Shown here piece after piece: positions 57,953 to 64,000 of a stretch of 64,000 nt of DNA (its first letter is position 1; every line of letters starts with the position of its first letter). The notes under the pieces are model-generated. The model ran no database searches. It worked only from the letters and a program-made list of their open reading frames with translations, and was not told the origin of the DNA. Origin of the DNA: Brachypterus glaber (taxonomy: Eukaryota; Arthropoda; Insecta; Coleoptera; Kateretidae); the NCBI GenBank assembly GCA_958510825.1, contig OY294044.1, positions 68,118,357 to 68,182,356 of the forward strand. The letters run 5' to 3'. The position numbers were made by a program, and so were the translations under genes.

Positions 57953-59450
57953 TATATATATATATATGTATAATTTTTCAATTTTTCATACTTATAGTTG
58001 GAGTATATTAAACATATTTCAATACCAACATAATGATCTTTAATAAAGATATTTATGTTATAATAGTAGATTACAGGTCGACTCGGAAAATAGTACTTTT
58101 CCGAGACCATTTATAATTCGAGGAAAAGTACCATTTTCCGGGAGACCTGCGAACTATTTTATTCGCAACTGTTTTTATTTAAAAACAAACTATTTTTTTT
58201 TAAACCTAGATGTTTGAATTCAATTCAGTTCTTTTCATATTTACCACAAACATTTTTTTCTGCATTTCACAAGAAAAGCACAATTATATAAAACTGAAGT
58301 TCCACATAAGCGTAACCCAAATAAACAACCACAAAAAAATATTTTTGATAGCTCACAAGGCACCGTTTATAATATTTATTATCCTTCTGTCTCAAAAGTA
58401 AAAAACTGTACATTTAAGTTTTTAAACAAAATGGATTAGATTATATTCGTGTTTATCATGACAACAGCAGTTCAGCCATCTTGCTTTAAGCATTAATAAT
58501 GTCATTTTAATCGGTGGCGCTATCTAGCGGAAATTTATGATTTAAATTGCAGACCAGTTATAATTAGTTTACTGGTCTTTATTTTTCATTACAGGTCAGG
58601 TTCAGGCATGGAAAACAGTGGGACAAGAAATCACGTACTTTCCAAACTTTATTAATACATGTAATGTATGTATTACATATACAGTTGCGAATAAAATCCT
58701 TTATGGGTTTAAACATATAAAATGCAGTCGAGAGTACTGAAAATTATAGTGGCACGCCGCGGGCATGATGTCGGCAGCTTAATACATCAAATCTATATCA
58801 GGGAAATGAGATGCTTAAACTGGAAAGACGTATGTGTTATATATTACAATAGAAGGCACAAACTGATTATTATCAGCAAAGCATTAGATGAAAAATCGCT
58901 TTTGTTGGCAAAGTTTCGTATATAAATTTAGTAAATCCGTCTTTTGTTATCTAAAAGCTACACAGTGTTTGTCACAGACTGGCAATACATAATAATATCT
59001 ACAGAATATAATTATGTTAGTAGCGATCTTGACATGTGACCAGTAAAAACAGGACTGTAAAATGCAAGAGTTTATATTAAATAATTAGAAAAAATTGGTT
59101 ATTTAAAATTGGTAATAGAAAATAAGAAAAATAAAAGCTAGCTAGCTAGTAAACATTTTTAACGTGACCACATTTAAGAGTTATTTTGAAGGAGAAGTCG
59201 TAACTTTTAAAAGAACATCTTTACCTCCTTATTTGTCCTACTATACTACTATAAGAAAAATAAGAATAAATCAGGACCTAAGTATTATGACGAAAGTCAG
59301 GATAGGCCTAAAATTGGGATATCTAGGAACAAGAAAGTAAACAATAAAAAAAAGAAAGACAAAAACTGCTACTCATCCGTACCGGAATTGTGAATTTACC
59401 TATATTGGTCCCTACTGAATTTTACATGGTATCGATGCCGGAATTTTACT
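57953..59450. other. No confirmed gene; small hairpins and outward Tc1-like ends
   Basis: A hairpin lies at 58076-58147 (GGAAAATAGTACTTTTCC and its near inverse). ATTTTATTCGCAACTGT at 58156-58172 and its inverse ACAGTTGCGAATAAAAT at 58681-58697 are 16-17-bp inverted strings resembling Tc1-like outer ends facing each other. The 67-residue frame at 58722-58925 (MQSRVLKIIVARRGHDVGSL...) just inside the second end is unrecognised. Confidence 0.4.
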
Positions 59451-60024
59451 ACAGGTGACTCAGAGTAAAATTTAGTTTAGAAACGTTCCCCCTATAAATA
59501 GTATAAAAGTTACAGATGGCGTACTAGTGTCAAAATGTAGCTAATACATGCGGATTATTAGTTAACATGGAGATATGGTCAGGAGAACAACACAGGTTTA
59601 TGGTAGAAGCTTTTTTTTTTAATCGAACGATTCTTACTATTGTGGCTAGGCGACGCGTCGCGACGTTTCTGCAATGATTATAATCATTCTTGATGTTCTC
59701 CGGTGTTCTGGTGAACTTTTGTTGACCAGGGCGGTTTACCAGAGAACCCGTTTCTCGAAACCGTTTAACCCATAAGTTTGCGGATGGTGCATTATTTACT
59801 CGGCGACTGTTGTAATGATTACAGAAACGTCGCCTAACCAAAAAGTAAGAATCGTTCGATTTCAAAAAAGTCCAAACCAAAAACGCGTGTGGTTCTTCCG
59901 AACACATCTCCATGTTTACTAATAATCCGCATGTTTTGGCTACATTTTGACACTAGTACGCAATCTATAACTATATAGCTTTTATAGGGGGAACGTTTGA
60001 AAACTAAATTTTACTAACCCTGTA
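59451..60024. mobile_element. IS630/mariner-type foldback MITE with transposase N-terminus
   Basis: The right end, read inward, is CAGGGTTAGTAAAATTTAGT; the left is CAGGTGACTCAGAGTAAAATT, and both continue AGAAACGTTCCCCCTATA-type sequence. Inverted similarity runs most of the length (AATCGAACGATTCTTACT and its inverse; GACGTTTCTGCAATGATT and its inverse). Confidence 0.68.
59530..59913 (-). pseudogene. Transposase N-terminal fragment (DUF4817-type)
   Basis: The 127-residue minus frame begins MEMCSEEPHAFLVWTFLKSN. NDSYFLVRRRFCNHY, WVKRFRETGSLVNRPG and RTPENIKNDY match the N-terminal helix-turn-helix and linker of IS630/mariner-like transposases. After RTPENIK the frame enters the inverted half of the foldback and the similarity stops. 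No DDE domain is present. Confidence 0.65.
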
Positions 60025-60332
60025 TATTTAGTAAAAATCCAAATGAGTCAATCTTCCAGTCATTCTGAATCACTGGAAGTTTGGTCTTTTTTATCACATT
60101 GTAGAGATGGGAGAAACAAGTAAATAATATATTCCTAAAGTGCTAGAAAACATTCTTTAGTTTTACCATACATTATCTTTTTCAAGTCTAGTTACTTTTC
60201 CCTAGATCTCCTTCGCAGGACTGTATGATAAAACTATGTATTATGTCAAAATTGATGAGCTGTTCTCCAGTCAGAGTCATTGGTTGTACCAATAAACAAC
60301 TTGTATAATATTTATTAAAAAACAGTACTCAC

Positions 60333-60671
60333 CAGCATCAGCAGGTGGCGTAGGTGTCTCATCTCTCGGCGAATGGACATCATCAAATTCGGTAGTCTGT
60401 TGTTTCTGAAGATCATGGTCGATCTCCGAAGCAGCCTTTTCTTTCTGTTCTACATGATCTCCAAATGGATTAAACATGTCTGTCGGGTTGTTATTTACTA
60501 TTCCGTCGACGAAGGCCTTGGCGTTCGCTACGGTTGGTGACATAAGAACATCGTCTACGGCGTCTACGTCCGTTTCTGGACCGTAGTCATCTTCGTCTGC
60601 GTTGAATTCGTGGCGTTCTTTGCCGTTGGATTTTTCTATGTTGAAGAAGTCACCAGCAGCGAGGTCTGTGC
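60333..60671 (-). CDS. Host gene exon 2: acidic tail of the PP2C-like protein
   Basis: The acceptor is TTAATTCTAG and the donor is GCTG|GTGAGT; both phases are 1 and fit the neighbouring exons. It encodes about 113 residues beginning GTDLAAGDFFNIEKSNG. The segment is rich in Asp, Glu and Asn, predicts as disordered by composition, and has no domain I recognise. It carries a second NPF tripeptide (MFNPFGDHV), like the one in the previous exon, and a Ser/Thr-Pro-rich end (SPRDETPTPPADA). The high third-position GC of this exon and of exon 1 stands out from the surrounding AT-rich DNA and supports coding. An internal Met (MSPTVANAK) is unlikely to be the real start because the frame is open back to the acceptor. 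Confidence 0.82.
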
Positions 60672-61620
60672 CTAGAATTAAGAGAAAAAAAAAACAATGC
60701 CAGTCTTAAATGTGTTTTATAAAGATCCTCAAACAGGGTCAAATGGGAATATGACGATTGATAATTTGCTTTTTGCTATTTCTCTGTAAATTTGAATATG
60801 TATTTTCAAGATCTGTAAAGCACTCCACCTTCAAATGAACATACCCAGTGGTTTTTTAAAATGAAAATCAAAGTAAACGCCGAGGTAACAAAACAAAATG
60901 CATTTTATTTTTAGAAAAAACAAGAGATGCTTTTAAACTAATTTATAAAAATGAACGAAACATTAAATGAAAAAAATATACATAAATCTAGACATTATGA
61001 AATAAGATCCGTAATGCACTCCACCTTTAAATGAACATACTGGCCCAGTAGTTTTTCAAAATGAAAATCAAAGTAAACGCCGAGGTAAACGCTAACAAAA
61101 CAAAATGCATTTTATTTTCAGAAAAAACAAGAGACACCTGGAATTAAGAGAAAAAAAAACACTGCCAGTCTTAAATATGTTTTATAAAGATCCTCAAACA
61201 GGGTCAAATGCGAATATGACCATTGATAATTTGCTTTTTGCTATTTCTCTGTAAATTTAAATATGTATTTTCAAGATCTGTAATGCACTCCGCCTTCAAA
61301 TAAACAAACTGGCCCAGTGGTTTTTTAAAATGAAAATCAAAGTAAACGCCGAGGTAACAAAACAAAATGCATTTTATTTTTAGAAAAAACAAGAGATGCT
61401 TTTAAACTAATTTATAAAAATGAACAAAACATTAAATGAAAAAAATATACATAAATCTAGACATTATGAAATAAGATCCGTAATGCACTCCACCTTTAAA
61501 TGAACATACTGGCCCAGTAGTTTTTCAAAATGAAAATCAAAGTAAACACTCAGGTAAACGCTAATAAAACAAAAGGCATTTTATTTTCAGAAAAACCAAG
61601 AGATGCTTTTAAACTAATTT
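60672..61620. repeat. Two-copy tandem repeat (unit about 467 bp) beginning at a splice acceptor
   Basis: The unit starts at CCTAGAATTAAGAG (60671) and again at CCTGGAATTAAGAG (61137). Each unit contains two sub-repeats (CACTCCACCTTCAAATGAAC ... AATGCATTTTATTTT-AGAAA) at about 60830, 61018, 61290 and 61492. The unit edge coincides with the exon 2 acceptor, and the second copy retains an acceptor-like CTTAATTCCAG on the minus strand. Confidence 0.72.
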
Positions 61621-61669
61621 AGAAAAATAAAAAAACATTAAATTTAAAAAACATATAAATCTAGACATT

Positions 61670-61774
61670 ACCCTATCCAAAAACCTTACGTGGGATCAGT
61701 ACGTCAAAAACACCCTTCAAACAGCCAACGTCCGCCTCTTAAAATCTACAGCCTTTCCAAATACAAAGTTATCG
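61670..61774 (+). pseudogene. Short LINE reverse-transcriptase scrap (tentative)
   Basis: The plus strand reads TLSKNLTWDQYVKNTLQTAN then VRLLKSTAFPNTKLS, which resembles the LD--LTW--HI---------R---L-PL-N-KSKLS stretch near the end of jockey-type RT ORFs. Only 35 residues are present, so the assignment is weak. It lies 53 bp beyond the donor of host exon 1. Confidence 0.35.
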
Positions 61775-61826
61775 AAATTTTTGGCACGCCTTATTTAAAA
61801 CGGTATAAATCTAAAAATCTCCTTAC

Positions 61827-62084
61827 CATTTTGTTTAAAGTTGTCTGTCAGGTTTAAAAGTAGTCCATCCGACTTCAAAATGTTCTCGTTCGAGTTCGCG
61901 AAGGGGTTGTTGTCCAGGCTCGCGTCCATCGTGACCGGAGAGCCGTTGCGGTTTGCCCAATGGGCTTCCGCGCTAGCTATTTTCGAGGGTTCCTTTAAAA
62001 ACACCACTATCACCGATATGTTATCAGAAGAACCCGACTCTTTCGATAACTGTACCAGCCGTTTACTTATTTGTTCGGTATCGT
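61827..62084 (-). CDS. Host gene exon 1 of 5 in window: C-terminal end of a PP2C-type Ser/Thr phosphatase domain
   Basis: The internal exon starts after a TTTTGTTTCAG acceptor and ends at an ATG|GTAAGG donor. It opens with two bases that complete a codon and encodes about 86 residues beginning DTEQISKRLVQLSKESG. The string GSSDNISVIVVFLKEP matches the final PP2C motif, in which the Asp of SDN binds an active-site metal; SSDNI-VIVVFL is closest to the PPM1E/PPM1F (POPX, C. elegans FEM-2) group. The next residues leave the domain and contain an NPF tripeptide (DNNPFANSN), a possible EH-domain ligand. The catalytic core must lie upstream, beyond base 64000. PP2C membership is well supported; the exact orthologue is inferred. 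The exon ends in phase 1, matching the next exon. Confidence 0.85.
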
Positions 62085-62454
62085 CTGAAACAAAAAAATA
62101 ATTTTAAAAATGGGTTTAAAATAGTTAAAAAATGGCAAAAACAGTTAAAAATAATAAGTTTTTCTTACTTTAAAATGGGCAAAATTCGTATGGAAAGTGG
62201 GTTAAAAATACTGCATTAAAATAATTTTCTTAAAATAGATTGTGTTTTTTGATTAAAATGTCAATGTTTGACATTTTGGTGCTGTCGTCAACACCTAGTT
62301 CCTGATTACCGCAGCCAGATGATTACAGACACCAGATGTAGGTCTTAAGTTAGTTAGTTAGCAGTCGTCTTGCTAATCTAGTGTGACTTTTTTGGCTGAT
62401 AAAAAGCCAATAAATAAATATTTTGTATAATTATTATTATTATTATCGTATCAT
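62085..62454. other. Intron upstream of host exon 1; possible LINE 3' tail
   Basis: The plus strand 62280-62447 ends with AAAAAGCCAATAAATAAATA and (TTA)6, preceded by GTTAGTTAGTTAGCAGTCGT, a form usual at 3' ends of non-LTR elements. No coding part is visible. Confidence 0.35.
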
Positions 62455-63143
62455 GTTATTAGTAGAGATCGGATTTTACCGAGTCGTGACGTCAGAATCC
62501 ATACAACAGAATAATAATTTTATAAAAATGTTTTATAAGCTATCAAACTACTACATTTACAAAGAAAAGTATATAATTATGAAAATAGCGTTGAAAATAA
62601 AAAAAAATAAAAAAAACAGATCCGAAAATTATGATTTAGTTGGACTTTTAAATAATCCAAATTTTATTTAATAGTATTGTAACATGGTGGCTGGGTATAA
62701 CTATTATCAAGTTAAAAAAAATCTGCCTGTCCAATCCTTTTCTATTTGCAATAACCACTCACGTGACTCGTCACGTGACGTTTATAACTTGTGAAAAATG
62801 TTTTTAAAAATTTCTTCGAAATTATGATTTTTACTCAAATCTTTTTTTTTATATTATAAATAAAATATAAATAACATACAAAATTACACAACTAAAACAT
62901 ATAGTGTTTGTAGAAAAAGCAAACCACCGACGAAATCTTTTTGTGTTTTATTCAATTTGTAAAGAGGTGATTGGAAGGTGAAATCTATTTGAACTCGTTA
63001 TAAACATGTACTTTGCAGAGATCTAAAAGCTCTAAACTTGTTTCCAAACGAAATAAGTGAGATGTAAGATCAAGCGTGTACCATGTACGTTATTTTATTG
63101 GTTAGAATCACGCGCATGCGAAAACAAGGTTTTTATTGGAAGT

Positions 63144-63291
63144 AAGGGCATATCCACAGGCTCGCATAACAACATAGTACATAACAATGCGATGCCGTGA
63201 TTGACTTGATGTGCCCCATGTATCTTGTAAATTAATCACGGCATCGCATTCTTATGTTTTATGTTCTTATGCAAGCTTCTGGATAGGCCTT
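63144..63291. mobile_element. Palindromic MITE with CACAGGCTCGCATAAC arms, copy 3 (nested)
   Basis: The same family as 26648-26798 and 34321-34471, here inside the long-TIR element. The arms show several small deletions, so it is the most decayed of the three. Confidence 0.72.
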
Positions 63292-63484
63292 AAATTGAGT
63301 CATTTTGTTTGACTTATCCTAGCAATGCGAATTAATTTCTTTTTTTGTTTTAACTTTTTTTTTTTTAATATACATACCTATTGGGCCTAATCTAATATTC
63401 ATTTGTCACCGTTCATTTAATTAGTTAAATCCCTTTATAAAATGTTCGTAAATCCATTATTTACTACGGTTAATCGTGGATAGA

Positions 63485-63631
63485 AGATTATCTAGAACTA
63501 GAGTTCGACAGCAATATTTTGCACTGCACATTTTGTAAAAAGACAACTTGGGAAAGAAAAACTAATATTTTTAGACATGTGAATACAAAAACCCATAAAG
63601 GAGATGAGGAGCAAGGACAACAATATTTAAA
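63485..63631 (+). CDS. Zinc-finger exon of a transposon gene (BED-like CxxC...HxxxxxH)
   Basis: The frame reads SWIEDYLELEFDSNILHCTF, then CKKTTWERKTNIFRHVNTKTH and KGDEEQGQQYLK, and ends at a strong AA|GTAAGT donor (63632). The two Cys (HCTFC) and two His (FRHVNTKTH) are spaced as C-x2-C-x14-H-x5-H, a BED/C2H2-type finger common at the N-terminus of transposases. A stop lies just upstream in frame and no ATG is visible, so the exon probably starts at an acceptor near 63484 (GTGGATAG). The following exon was not found before the window edge. Confidence 0.45.
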
Positions 63632-64000
63632 GTAAGTAAAAAAATACAAAATTAATTTTAATCACAAGTTATAAACGGCACGTGACCTTTTATTGCGAAT
63701 AAAAAACGATTGGTCAGGCAGATTTTTTTTTAAATTGGTAAAAGTAATACCCAGCCACCATGCCACAATACTATAAAATTAAATTTGGATTATTAAAGAG
63801 CCCAACTAAATCTTAATTTGCAGAATTGTTATTTTTTTTAATGTTCTTTTACTTAAAAACGTTAGGGGATTTTCATAATATTTATATAATTTTCTTTGGT
63901 AATGTAGTAGTTTGGCAACATATTAAACATTTTTATAAAATTAATGTGAATTTGTTAACTTATTGTACCCGGCTATGCATTTTGAAGTCACGACTCCCTA

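Larger units (their letters stand above)
62455..64000. mobile_element. Long-TIR element (about 340-bp arms) cut by the window edge
   Basis: The left arm from about 62455 (GTAGAGATCGGATTTTACC, GAGTCGTGACGTCAGAATCC) to 62800 is inverted at 63664-64000 (…AAGTCACGACTCCC). Shared strings include CATGGTGGCTGGGTAT and AAGTTATAAACG with CACGTGAC. The interior holds a zinc-finger exon and a nested palindromic MITE. The right tip lies beyond base 64000, so its exact end and target duplication cannot be read. Confidence 0.7.

Noticed and set aside
61841..62101. 86-residue plus-strand frame
   Set aside because: It is antisense to the PP2C exon; the plus translation has no motif.

Overview
The window is AT-rich animal nuclear DNA, almost certainly from an insect; the order cannot be fixed from sequence alone. 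The grounds are GT-AG introns (50 to 72 bp in the two small spliced genes), dense Tc1/mariner-, IS630-, hAT- and PIF/Harbinger-type inverted-repeat elements, tRNA-derived SINEs, LINE relics and a eukaryotic tyrosine-recombinase element. There is no bacterial-style gene organisation.

One host gene spans nearly the whole window on the minus strand. Five exons can be joined with every splice phase consistent: 62084-61827, 60671-60333, 56078-55980, 4870-4743 and 2860-2618. The first carries the C-terminal end of a PP2C (PPM1E/PPM1F, POPX-like) phosphatase domain. The rest encode a long acidic, probably disordered tail with two NPF tripeptides and a near-consensus PAM2 motif (poly(A)-binding-protein ligand). 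The 5' part of the gene lies beyond base 64000, and more exons may lie left of base 1. Intron 3 is about 51 kb and makes up most of the window; it is packed with transposons.

From left to right the non-exonic DNA holds: inverted-repeat elements at 74-915, 1682-2293 (carrying a small spliced ORF), 2899-3081 and 5305-5659; a 1.4-kb foldback at 6182-7566; a TGATTGT minisatellite at 10885-11765; a LINE 3' end at 13690-13922; a tyrosine-recombinase element with an intact two-exon gene at 16766-18965; many short palindromic MITEs (22-37 kb); a hAT-type element with a perfect 8-bp target duplication (40740-41910); SINE copies and decayed recombinase elements (45-50 kb); a tandem pair of hammerhead-ribozyme motifs (52361-52775); and IS630-type foldbacks at 56314-57952 and 59451-60024. 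At the right edge is a long-TIR element with a zinc-finger exon (62455 to the window end).

The two least expected items are: (1) two type I hammerhead motifs in direct repeat 342 nt apart, with a decayed antisense relative 7 kb away, the layout expected of a retrozyme or a Penelope-type terminal repeat; and (2) a tyrosine-recombinase family whose ends are long imperfect palindromes and whose copies are rejoined repeatedly at the same 13-bp sequence.
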